A stretch of 38,701 nucleotides of DNA from an uncultured Alistipes sp. GTDB taxonomy: Bacteria; Bacteroidota; Bacteroidia; Bacteroidales; Rikenellaceae. The position numbers and the translations under genes were made by a program. Positions within the stretch are counted from its first letter, which is position 1, and every line of letters starts with the position of its first letter. The notes under the pieces are model-generated. The model was not told the DNA's origin. It saw nothing but the letters and a program-made list of their open reading frames with translations, and did no database searches. Shown piece by piece: positions 7,324 to 12,582 of this stretch. Location of the stretch: the NCBI GenBank assembly GCA_948442615.1, contig CAOJSG010000014.1, positions 1-38,701 on the forward strand, written 5' to 3'.

Positions 7324-7777
7324 CTATTCACGGCTCTATGCCATCGCCAAAGCGAAGGGCATCGACCTCGAACAGCACAAGGAGACGCTGGTCGCGCAGT
7401 TCACCGGCGGTCGCACGGAGTCGCTCCGGGAGATGACTCCGGCCGAATACGAAGAGATGTGCGAATGTCTCCAGACGGGTAAGCCACTCGGCGAACCTTC
7501 GGCAGCATACAGGGAGCGGCTACGCAAGGCCCGTTCTGCGGTGTTGAACCGGATGCAGCGGCTTGGTGTCGATACGGCCGACAGAACGTTCGCCGCCGTA
7601 GATGAGTTCTGCCTTGATCCGCGTATTGCAGGCAAGCCTTTCGGAATGCTGACCATTGACGAGCTGCAGGCCCTTGTTCCGAAGCTGGAGGCGATCCTGC
7701 GCAAGCCCAAAACAGTGAAACCGCAGCGGGTCATTCAGATTCCGATTTTCATACGACACAACCAATTGCCGAGCTGA
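7307..7777 (+). CDS. gemA: GemA/gp16-family regulatory protein (DUF1018)
   Basis: 156 aa from the ATG at 7307; a start at 7253 is possible but would place 71 nt inside the upstream gene and add an unlikely N-terminus. The family signature is clear: a basic start (KRKRNYSRLYAIAKAKGIDL), then VAQFTGGRTESLREMTPAEYEEMCECLQTG, as in Mu gp16/GemA. In Mu, GemA modulates host gene expression and DNA supercoiling; the biochemical role is poorly defined. The C-terminal half contains a second helical unit that ends in a basic strand. The stop is 1 nt before the next ATG. Confidence 0.8.
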   Translation: MKRKRNYSRLYAIAKAKGIDLEQHKETLVAQFTGGRTESLREMTPAEYEEMCECLQTGKPLGEPSAAYRERLRKARSAVLNRMQRLGVDTADRTFAAVDEFCLDPRIAGKPFGMLTIDELQALVPKLEAILRKPKTVKPQRVIQIPIFIRHNQLPS

Positions 7778-7778
7778 T

Positions 7779-8057
7779 ATGGAAAAACCTACGATAACCG
7801 TTGATTTGTCTGGAGCACAGGGAAATATTTTCGCCCTGATGTCGGAGGCGCGAGCTGCGATTTTATCCAACGTTCGGAAGCTCGGCTTTCAAACACGGAA
7901 ATCGCGTGAAGAGCAAGAGCGGGACAAAGCTCATGCAGAGTTTGTTGCAGGGCAGATGATGCGAGAAGTGATGCAAACCCATACATATGATGGGGCGCTC
8001 GCTGTCATTCGCCGATATGTGAACATCAAACAGAAAGGAGGTGAGCCTATGAAGTAA
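7779..8057 (+). CDS. Unknown small early protein
   Basis: 92 aa. The N-terminus (ITVDLSGAQGNIFALMSEAR) looks like a beta strand followed by a glycine turn and a helix; the rest is charged helix ending with a repeat-like VIRRYVNIKQKGG. Proteins with this opening occur in Bacteroidales phages without a known role. It begins 1 nt after gemA and is the last gene before a 374-nt non-coding stretch that carries RNA structures. Confidence 0.6.
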   Translation: MEKPTITVDLSGAQGNIFALMSEARAAILSNVRKLGFQTRKSREEQERDKAHAEFVAGQMMREVMQTHTYDGALAVIRRYVNIKQKGGEPMK

Positions 8058-8065
8058 TCGTTACG

Positions 8066-8152
8066 GGGTGGCAACAGGAAAAGAACAACGAAATGGGAAA
8101 GATTGGCTGTTGTTTAGAGATTAGCATCGGGGTTCGAGTCCCCGGCCACCCG
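8066..8152 (+). tRNA. tRNA-like RNA (acceptor and T arm intact, no clear anticodon)
   Basis: GGGTGGC (8066-8072) pairs perfectly with GCCACCC (8145-8151), directly beside a perfect 5-bp T arm CGGGG/CCCCG (8128-8132, 8140-8144) with the classical loop TTCGAGT, and G8152 as discriminator. Total 87 nt, the size of a class II tRNA. The 55-nt interior does not give a standard D arm or a 5-bp anticodon stem; alternatives include AACAAC/GTTGTT (8084-8089, 8109-8114 region) and a loop with GGG AAA G flanked by AAT/ATT. CCA is not encoded. It may be a degenerate tRNA, a tRNA mimic or a processing signal. I rate a functional tRNA as unlikely, but the tRNA origin as likely. Confidence 0.5.
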
Positions 8153-8431
8153 CAACCCCCTTTTTAGCGATGAACCGAGTACAAGTAGGGCGACGATGGC
8201 GCAGGGTTTTATCCGCCGAAACAGGTCGGCGGCGGCAAAGCGGAACAGGACGCTTGACTCCATCGGACAGGTGACGCGAAAGGCTCTGACAGCCGGGAAA
8301 GACCGGCAAATGGGTCGGCAGGACCTTCGGTTCCACCGGAGGCATAGCACAATGGCCAAAGCGATGCGGCTGTTGTTCCGGTTCGAGTCCGGACGACTTA
8401 CAGAATTGTTTAACCTTTATATCAGACAGCT
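8153..8431 (+). ncRNA. Structured non-coding stretch with second T-arm-like hairpin
   Basis: No credible gene lies between 8058 and 8431. The region folds into several GC hairpins: CCGCCGA/TCGGCGG (8213-8219, 8226-8232), GGCT/AGCC (8282-8294), GCCGG/CCGGC (8292-8307) and GGTC/GACC (8313-8325). At 8377-8393 it has a second perfect T arm, TCCGG/CCGGA around TTCGAGT, but no matching 5' acceptor. Ten bases (GGCTGTTGTT) at 8368-8377 repeat 8105-8114 of the first tRNA-like RNA, so the two halves are probably related. Function unknown. Confidence 0.45.
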
Positions 8432-9022
8432 ATGGAAAAGAAACAAGTAGGTGCGTGGCGGCTGCCGGCCGAACTAACTGAATGCCGTCAAGGTGCGGAG
8501 ATCGTCTTGGTTTTCGACAACCGGGATGAATATCAGGGTATCTTCCGAGGGTTCGATAACGAAGAGATCGTCCTGCAGGCGTGCGGAAGCCAATCGAAGA
8601 TCGGACTTCCGCTCGGAAGACTTTACACATGGTGTGTCGTCGGAGAGGTCAAACCCATCGATGCGGTGGTCTATCCGAGCGACGAGCCGACGATCTCGGT
8701 GATCGATGATGCGACCTACGGAGGCGCCCATTGCTACGTGATCCGCGAGTGCCTCGGCTTCAACGACGGCAAGACGCAATACGTCGAAACCGAGCAGGTC
8801 GTTCGGTTCGTGCAGAAGAACGACGACGGAACGATGATCCCCGGGCTGCAATCCGAGCAGCTGGTTCTGGCCTTGCTCGACCGCCATGAGAAGCTGAACA
8901 CTCGGTTCCCATCGGAGCAGAACACCAAGATGATCGCCGGCCTGCGGATGTTCCTCGAGGCGTGCGAAGAGCGGGTAAAGAACCGTATGGAGCGCGGAGT
9001 GATGGGCGAACTTAAAAAGTAG
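8432..9022 (+). CDS. Unknown early protein; C-terminus resembles a phage helical-hairpin domain
   Basis: 196 aa in two parts. Residues 1-125 are beta-rich (VFDNRDEYQGIFRGFDNEEI) with no family I can name; the fold might be SH3/Sm-like. From about residue 140 there is a helical hairpin ending RVKNRMERGVMGELKK. The pattern 'L..R...LN..FPSEQN......L......R..NR..RGV.G' recalls the short hairpin found in many phage proteins and related to the Acb2/Tad1 nucleotide sponges that block CBASS/Thoeris defence. That link is from memory of the pattern and needs a profile search. The start follows the structured region by few bases; the next gene starts 5 nt after the stop. Confidence 0.6.
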   Translation: MEKKQVGAWRLPAELTECRQGAEIVLVFDNRDEYQGIFRGFDNEEIVLQACGSQSKIGLPLGRLYTWCVVGEVKPIDAVVYPSDEPTISVIDDATYGGAHCYVIRECLGFNDGKTQYVETEQVVRFVQKNDDGTMIPGLQSEQLVLALLDRHEKLNTRFPSEQNTKMIAGLRMFLEACEERVKNRMERGVMGELKK

Positions 9023-9027
9023 CGGTA

Positions 9028-9291
9028 ATGAAATGGATTAGAGAACCTATTCCGGGATGTGCCGGATACACGGAAGCGATGATTGCGTTGACCCCCACCG
9101 AAGCGGCGATCTTGGCTAATGCCCTGCGGAAACCATTGCGGGAATTGCAGAAGCAATTAGAACGATTGGGTGATATTCACGAATCAGGTGAGGCTACCGA
9201 GCGACAGGAGGCTCGTCGATGCGATATAGGCGAGACTGTTACGGTGCTTAAGTATTTTTTTGAACTGGAGTCTTTGAACCTTAAAAAGTAG
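9028..9291 (+). CDS. Unknown small early protein
   Basis: 87 aa, largely helical: an N-terminal WIREPIPGCAGYTEA stretch, then LTPTEAAILANALRKPLREL and a C-terminal helix ending NLKK. No family recognised and no membrane segment. Both its start and its stop lie in a nearly identical 20-bp junction (CTTAAAAAGTAGCGGYAATG, at 9010-9029 and 9280-9299), so this gene may have arisen or been inserted by recombination between short repeats. Confidence 0.6.
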   Translation: MKWIREPIPGCAGYTEAMIALTPTEAAILANALRKPLRELQKQLERLGDIHESGEATERQEARRCDIGETVTVLKYFFELESLNLKK

Positions 9292-9296
9292 CGGCA

Positions 9297-9650
9297 ATGG
9301 GAGAACGAGAATGGAGCGATGCGGTTCTGATGGTCAACGGCCAGCCTGTCCGGGTAGTGCCGGAGGTGGACTTCGGCGGCGATATTCCGGACGATCCGGT
9401 CGCAAGAGGCATTTCCTCGATTGAGTTTTCGCTGCGCATTACGGGTGAAGCGATGTTGCGGATGGCGAATTTGATATCCCGATTCGGGCCAGAATTCGCG
9501 CAGTTCGCAGAGGAACTCCGCCGATGGGCAGCCGGATGCCGTTTCCGCTCGCAGGTGGAGAGACGGCATTCGCGAACCCGCCGCAGACAGCGGCCGACGC
9601 GCTTGCAACGACGACAGAAACGACAAACCAAAAACAGAGTAAAACGATGA
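9297..9650 (+). CDS. Unknown early protein with arginine-rich tail
   Basis: 117 aa. Residues 1-75 are ordinary (LMVNGQPVRVVPEVDFGG, then a helical ITGEAMLRMANLISRFGP). Residues about 76-117 are extremely basic (runs such as RRHSRTRRRQRPTRLQRRQK). All three forward frames are open between about 9520 and 9645, so the true C-terminus is uncertain: the tail may bind nucleic acid, or the natural product may end in another frame. The stop overlaps the next start (ATGA at 9647). Confidence 0.5.
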   Translation: MGEREWSDAVLMVNGQPVRVVPEVDFGGDIPDDPVARGISSIEFSLRITGEAMLRMANLISRFGPEFAQFAEELRRWAAGCRFRSQVERRHSRTRRRQRPTRLQRRQKRQTKNRVKR

Positions 9651-9802
9651 AAGTGAAAATCAAAGGAATCAGCGAGCTGGAGAGCGCAAAATACGTGTTC
9701 GACAACAGCGGTAATCTTATCGGGGTGCGCCTCGACGTGGATTCGGAACGCGGAATACGCAAAGTATATCCGATGGCGTTGGTCGAGGAGATATTCGATT
9801 GA
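9647..9802 (+). CDS. Very small unknown protein
   Basis: 51 aa from the ATG at 9647, which overlaps the preceding stop (ATGA), a usual sign of translational coupling. A longer reading from 9524 would add an Ala/Thr-rich stretch and overlap the previous gene by 127 nt. The protein is beta-rich (KVKIKGISELESAKYVFDN, then NLIGVRLDVDSERG and a helix at the end). No family recognised. Confidence 0.5.
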   Translation: MKVKIKGISELESAKYVFDNSGNLIGVRLDVDSERGIRKVYPMALVEEIFD

Positions 9803-9845
9803 CCTCATGAATAAGTTAAAGTGTTGAAAATAAGCGCGAATTGTC

Positions 9846-9876
9846 TTGCGTGTTCCGAATGGTAGTGTTATGTTTG
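9846..9876 (+). promoter_or_regulatory. Internal early/middle promoter
   Basis: TTG at 9846-9848, 20 bp, then TATGTTTG at 9869-9876, a match to the Bacteroidetes -33/-7 consensus, in the 117-nt gap before the gene at 9920. It would allow the last two early genes to be expressed apart from the repressor-controlled promoter. Confidence 0.6.
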
Positions 9877-9919
9877 CGATACGATTAAACGATTGATAAA
9901 CAGTAAACTAAATATTGAT

Positions 9920-10345
9920 ATGAAACGCATGGACGCACTTCGGATCGCCGCAAATTTCTACTCTTTCCGTATGGGAGTCAACCCTGAGTCGATGACTATA
10001 ACGATGATGGACCCTGCCAATGACCGCATCGCCGTCCAGACTACGACTTGCAACGACGAAGGGGAAGAGATCACCTATGAAATCGAGCTCCGGCCGACGA
10101 CTAACGGTATTACAATGAAACAGGTTATCTCCGATTGCGATTTATCGGATTTCATACAGGATGTCAAGCATCTGTCCGACCTTAAAAAGGGCGATCTTTT
10201 CCGGCTGGAGAGCGATTGCGTGGTATGGCGCTTTTATGGTGCTGAAAAACGTTACGGCGCGTTGGCCTATGGCTTTACTCGCCAAAATGGTCGGGAGATA
10301 TCTTGGCTGAATAAGGACGTGAATGTTTACCCTTGTGTAAAATGA
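9920..10345 (+). CDS. Unknown protein, own promoter
   Basis: 141 aa from the ATG at 9920; an upstream TTG at 9893 is less likely. The N-terminal half (MDALRIAANFYSFRMGVN and the strand ITMMDPANDRIAVQTTTC) is alpha/beta and the C-terminal half is a series of short strands ending DVNVYPCVK. No family recognised. A consensus promoter ends 44 nt upstream. It is followed 10 nt later by the DUF3164 gene, so the two form a separate unit before the terminator. Confidence 0.6.
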   Translation: MKRMDALRIAANFYSFRMGVNPESMTITMMDPANDRIAVQTTTCNDEGEEITYEIELRPTTNGITMKQVISDCDLSDFIQDVKHLSDLKKGDLFRLESDCVVWRFYGAEKRYGALAYGFTRQNGREISWLNKDVNVYPCVK

Positions 10346-10355
10346 ACTAAAAAAC

Positions 10356-11003
10356 ATGGATATTACAAAAATGACAGCAGCGCAACGCGCCGAGTTGAAG
10401 GCGCAGCTTGAGGCCGAGGAGCGTGCCGAGAAACAGAAACGCGAAGACGATATTGCGGCATATAAGAGTTCTGTCGACGAGTTCTGTCGTGATAAGTTCG
10501 CCCGTCTGCAGGCGTTGAGCGAGGAGATGCGCCGTGCGAAGGAGGAGGTGTTCGGCGATGCCGAGCGGCTGATCGCGCTCAAAGAGGAGCTGTTCCGCAC
10601 GAAATCCGACCGCCACAGCAACCAGTTCACGACCTCGGACGGCAACATTACAGTCGCTCTGGGCTACCGCACGAACGACGGCTGGGACGATACGGTGAAC
10701 GCCGGGGTCGACAAAGTCAAGACGTTCATTCGCTCGCTGGCGAAAGACGATGACTCGGCCGCTCTGACGGAGATGGTCATGAATCTGCTGGCCAAAGACC
10801 GCAAGGGCAACCTCAAGGCGAGCCGCGTGCTCCAACTGCGGGAGATCGCCCGCAAATCGGGCTATCCGGAGCTGATTGAGGCAACCGACATCATCCAGAG
10901 CGCCTATCGGCCCGTCGATTCGTGTCAGTTCATCTCGGTGTCCTACAAGGACGAGAAGGGGGTGAAACGTGCGCTGCCGCTCTCGCTGGCAGCGATGGAA
11001 TAG
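10356..11003 (+). CDS. DUF3164 family protein
   Basis: 215 aa. A long charged N-terminal coiled coil (about residues 5-90; LKAQLEAEERAEKQKREDDI) is followed by a beta/alpha block (ITVALGYRTNDGWDDTVNAG, then KTFIRSLAKD) and SRVLQLREIARKSGYPELIE. This layout is that of DUF3164, a family found in the early region of Mu-like phages and sometimes mislabelled as a sulfate transporter. It probably works with transposition or replication, taking the place of Gam in gene order; the biochemical role is unknown. A strong terminator follows 30 nt after the stop, ending the early operon. Confidence 0.82.
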   Translation: MDITKMTAAQRAELKAQLEAEERAEKQKREDDIAAYKSSVDEFCRDKFARLQALSEEMRRAKEEVFGDAERLIALKEELFRTKSDRHSNQFTTSDGNITVALGYRTNDGWDDTVNAGVDKVKTFIRSLAKDDDSAALTEMVMNLLAKDRKGNLKASRVLQLREIARKSGYPELIEATDIIQSAYRPVDSCQFISVSYKDEKGVKRALPLSLAAME

Positions 11004-11032
11004 GCGCACATCTTAATTCTGTTAAGCAAATG

Positions 11033-11062
11033 GGGAGAATTGTTGCAATTCTCCCTAATTTT
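11033..11062 (+). terminator. Terminator of the early operon
   Basis: A perfect 10-bp stem GGGAGAATTG (11033-11042) with CAATTCTCCC (11046-11055), a 3-nt loop, then TAATTTT. It separates the early genes from the small gene at 11097. Confidence 0.85.
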
Positions 11063-11092
11063 GTGTATTGAAAACCCGAAATACCCCCCCCC
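11056..11092 (+). promoter_or_regulatory. -7-like box and C9 homopolymer before a possible regulator gene
   Basis: TAATTTTG at 11056-11063 fits TAnnTTTG, but no -33 TTG lies 19-21 bp upstream, which would suit an activator-dependent middle promoter. A run of nine C (11084-11092) follows, ending 4 nt before the ATG at 11097. Such a tract in a leader may vary in length. Confidence 0.35.
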
Positions 11093-11096
11093 GTGA

Positions 11097-11366
11097 ATGC
11101 CGAGAGGAAGAAACAAGGACTTAATCGACAAGCGCAACGAGGCGTTGTGCCGCCGCTGGTATTACTGGACGGAGGTTCAGCGTCTGCGCTTCGATGACGC
11201 CCTGAAGATTCTCTCCGAGCAGGAATTCTTCATCTCCGAGGATCGCGTCATGGCCATCATCCGGCAATACTGCAAGGAGCATCCGGAGGGCGACATCCGC
11301 CCTGCTCCGAAGATCAAGATTCCGAGGCTCACGGCCGGACAACTCCGCCTGTTCTCCGGGGAATAA
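11097..11366 (+). CDS. Small basic protein, candidate middle/late regulator
   Basis: 89 aa, basic, with RNKDLIDKRNEALCRRWYYW followed by LRFDDALKILSEQEFFISED and RVMAIIRQY. The second part (DDALKILSEQEFFISEDRVMAIIR) has the shape of a helix-turn-helix. It lies alone after the early terminator, in the place where Mu has mor/C, so it is the best candidate activator of the divergent late promoters at 17629-17759. That role is inference; no Mor/C motif is recognisable. It converges with the packaging operon, the two stop codons being adjacent (11366/11367) without a terminator between. Confidence 0.55.
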   Translation: MPRGRNKDLIDKRNEALCRRWYYWTEVQRLRFDDALKILSEQEFFISEDRVMAIIRQYCKEHPEGDIRPAPKIKIPRLTAGQLRLFSGE

Positions 11367-11804
11367 TCACACGATCTCCCGCACGAGGTACTCGAACGTC
11401 ACCTCGTAGACCTTGACCCCGCCGCCGAGGGCATATTCGGTGCTGCGCCGTCGGTCGAGCTCTGACATCCTCTGCGACAACCTCATCCCCTGTACGGCCC
11501 GAAACATCCGGTCGGCCATCCGGTCGCGCTCGGCGATCTTCGCCTCCGTCGTGGAGCCGACATGCGTGTCGTCGTAACAATCGACCGCCAGCTTCAGCGT
11601 GACGGATGTCTTGCCCTGCTGTATTCCGGGACGGTTGGCCATCGGCTGCCACTCCGTGTCGCCCATGCCGATCAGCACACAGGGGAATACGACCGGATAC
11701 TGGTCTTCCTGCGATTCGAGCTGTCCGTAGTCCTCGTCGATGCGGACTTCCGGCATCGCCTCTTCGATGCGCTTCATCAGCGCGAGTTTCACACTTTCCA
11801 TCAT
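11367..11804 (-). CDS. gp37-like tail terminator/completion protein
   Basis: 145 aa, last gene of the leftward packaging operon. The mix of an N-terminal helix (KLALMKRIEEAMPEVRIDED), a central FPCVLIGMGDTEW strand pair and a C-terminal VKVYEVTFEYLV strand is typical of small phage tail-terminator proteins that cap the tail tube and join it to the head. The gene order terminase-portal-MuF-gpG-this protein matches Mu-like head-to-tail genes. It starts 1 nt after the gpG-like stop. The exact family is uncertain, since these proteins diverge fast. Confidence 0.6.
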   Translation of the reverse strand: MMESVKLALMKRIEEAMPEVRIDEDYGQLESQEDQYPVVFPCVLIGMGDTEWQPMANRPGIQQGKTSVTLKLAVDCYDDTHVGSTTEAKIAERDRMADRMFRAVQGMRLSQRMSELDRRRSTEYALGGGVKVYEVTFEYLVREIV

Positions 11805-12422
11805 CTATAATTTAAGTACTGCTTCGACCTGTGTTTCTACATCGGTGCGTATGCGTTCTTCGAGTTCGCGGCTCTGACCGATGAACTGCCTCTGGGGAAT
11901 CCTGATCCGCAGATGCTTCTTTTTCGTCAGGGCCAATCCGCGCCACATCTGTGCCTCGGGCGAGAGCACGTCGCTCGGGGCATTTTCGGCCGCTTTGCGG
12001 TCTTTCGTTCCCGTCTTCGGCTTCCCGGCCGCTCGGTAGTACATCGCCCACGCAAACCGCCTCATTTTGGGCGTTACGGTGGGCGACGTCTCTCCGCCCC
12101 AGTTGTGGATCGGTGCATAGGGTACGTCGTTCACGATCTTGACCCGATAGTCGCCCGGCACGTAGCGCACGGCATTGAACAGGTGGTTGCGGTTGCTGAG
12201 CAGCGGTTTGTGCTGACTGGCCGCTGACGTTCCGCCGGCGAGCTGCCGTTTGGTCTTCGGCCACGGGTACAGTCCTCCGTCGACGAAGCCGCTCTTTCGG
12301 AAGTTGTCCTGAAAGTGCCGCTTGGCCATGTTTCCGACCCGGATGGGCATCTTGCGCCGCATCAGCGTGTCGATCTCTTTCTGCTTTGCTCGAATGAGCT
12401 TCGAGAACTCTTTGATATCCAT
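11805..12422 (-). CDS. Mu gpG-like virion morphogenesis/tail completion protein
   Basis: 205 aa. The middle shows the gpG/phage_tail_S signature: MAKRHFQDNFRKSGFVDGG, then YPWPKTKRQ, LLSNRNHLFNAVRY, VPYAPIHNWGGE and the C-terminal PQRQFIGQS. In Mu, gpG is needed for joining head and tail. The start is the ATG at 12422, which overlaps the final copy of a tandem TTCRAA repeat (GTTCAAATG). A gap of 156 nt to MuF holds the small RNA gene on the other strand. The stop is 0 nt from the next start, implying coupled translation. Confidence 0.85.
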   Translation of the reverse strand: MDIKEFSKLIRAKQKEIDTLMRRKMPIRVGNMAKRHFQDNFRKSGFVDGGLYPWPKTKRQLAGGTSAASQHKPLLSNRNHLFNAVRYVPGDYRVKIVNDVPYAPIHNWGGETSPTVTPKMRRFAWAMYYRAAGKPKTGTKDRKAAENAPSDVLSPEAQMWRGLALTKKKHLRIRIPQRQFIGQSRELEERIRTDVETQVEAVLKL

Positions 12423-12440
12423 TTGAACGCCGTTCGAATA
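12419..12440 (-). repeat. Tandem 11-bp TTCRAA leader repeat before gpG-like gene
   Basis: On the - strand, ATTCGAAC and GTTCAAAT stand 11 bp apart and the second runs into the ATG at 12422. Same arrangement as at 6111-6131 and 27712-27747. Confidence 0.6.
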
Positions 12441-12456
12441 AATTTTGTTCCGAATT

Positions 12457-12487
12457 TTTGTTTTCGGACTAATTGTTGTTATATTTG
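12457..12487 (+). promoter_or_regulatory. Promoter of small RNA, antisense to head operon
   Basis: TTTG at 12457-12460, 19 bp, then TATATTTG at 12480-12487: the same consensus, spacing and -7 sequence as the early promoter at 1479-1509. It points rightward, against all genes around it. The predicted start of transcription is near 12494. Confidence 0.7.
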
Positions 12488-12493
12488 CAGGTG

Positions 12494-12579
12494 AAGGCGT
12501 GCTAACGCTTTCCGAAGCATTCGAACATAAGTCCGAGCTCCATGTCGGGAGTGTCTTTCGGTCGTTCGGATGCTTTTTT
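12494..12579 (+). ncRNA. Predicted ~86-nt small RNA with own promoter and terminator
   Basis: The RNA would begin near 12494 with a small hairpin (GCGT/ACGC, about 12497-12508) and end at an intrinsic terminator: GCATTCGAA (12517-12525) pairs with TTCGGATGC (12565-12573, one G-U pair), followed by six T at 12574-12579. Inside the loop CCGA/TCGG (12533-12536, 12545-12548) can pair too. It is antisense to the space between MuF and gpG, ending two bases before the MuF coding end. It could regulate translation of these genes, or act in trans. On the - strand the same repeat lacks a T-run. Confidence 0.6.
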
Positions 12580-12582
12580 CAT
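12502..12582 (-). CDS. Possible 26-aa peptide coupled to MuF
   Basis: The start ATG overlaps the MuF stop as ATGA, and the frame runs 26 codons to TAG (MKKASERPKD ... FECFGKR). The overlap suggests coupled translation; the peptide would be basic at both ends with an acidic/hydrophobic centre (DMELGLMFEC). The same DNA is fully explained by the small RNA on the other strand, so coding is uncertain. A tiny immunity or accessory peptide to the MuF nuclease domain is conceivable but unsupported. Confidence 0.3.
   Translation of the reverse strand: MKKASERPKDTPDMELGLMFECFGKR

Noticed and set aside
8066..8152. Functional tRNA with a defined anticodon
   Set aside because: Acceptor and T arm are perfect, but no 5-bp anticodon stem with U33 can be found, so no amino acid is assigned.
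8196..8450. 84-codon + strand frame between the tRNA-like structures
   Set aside because: Very arginine-rich, crosses several stable hairpins and the T-arm-like structure, and overlaps the next gene start; better explained as non-coding RNA.
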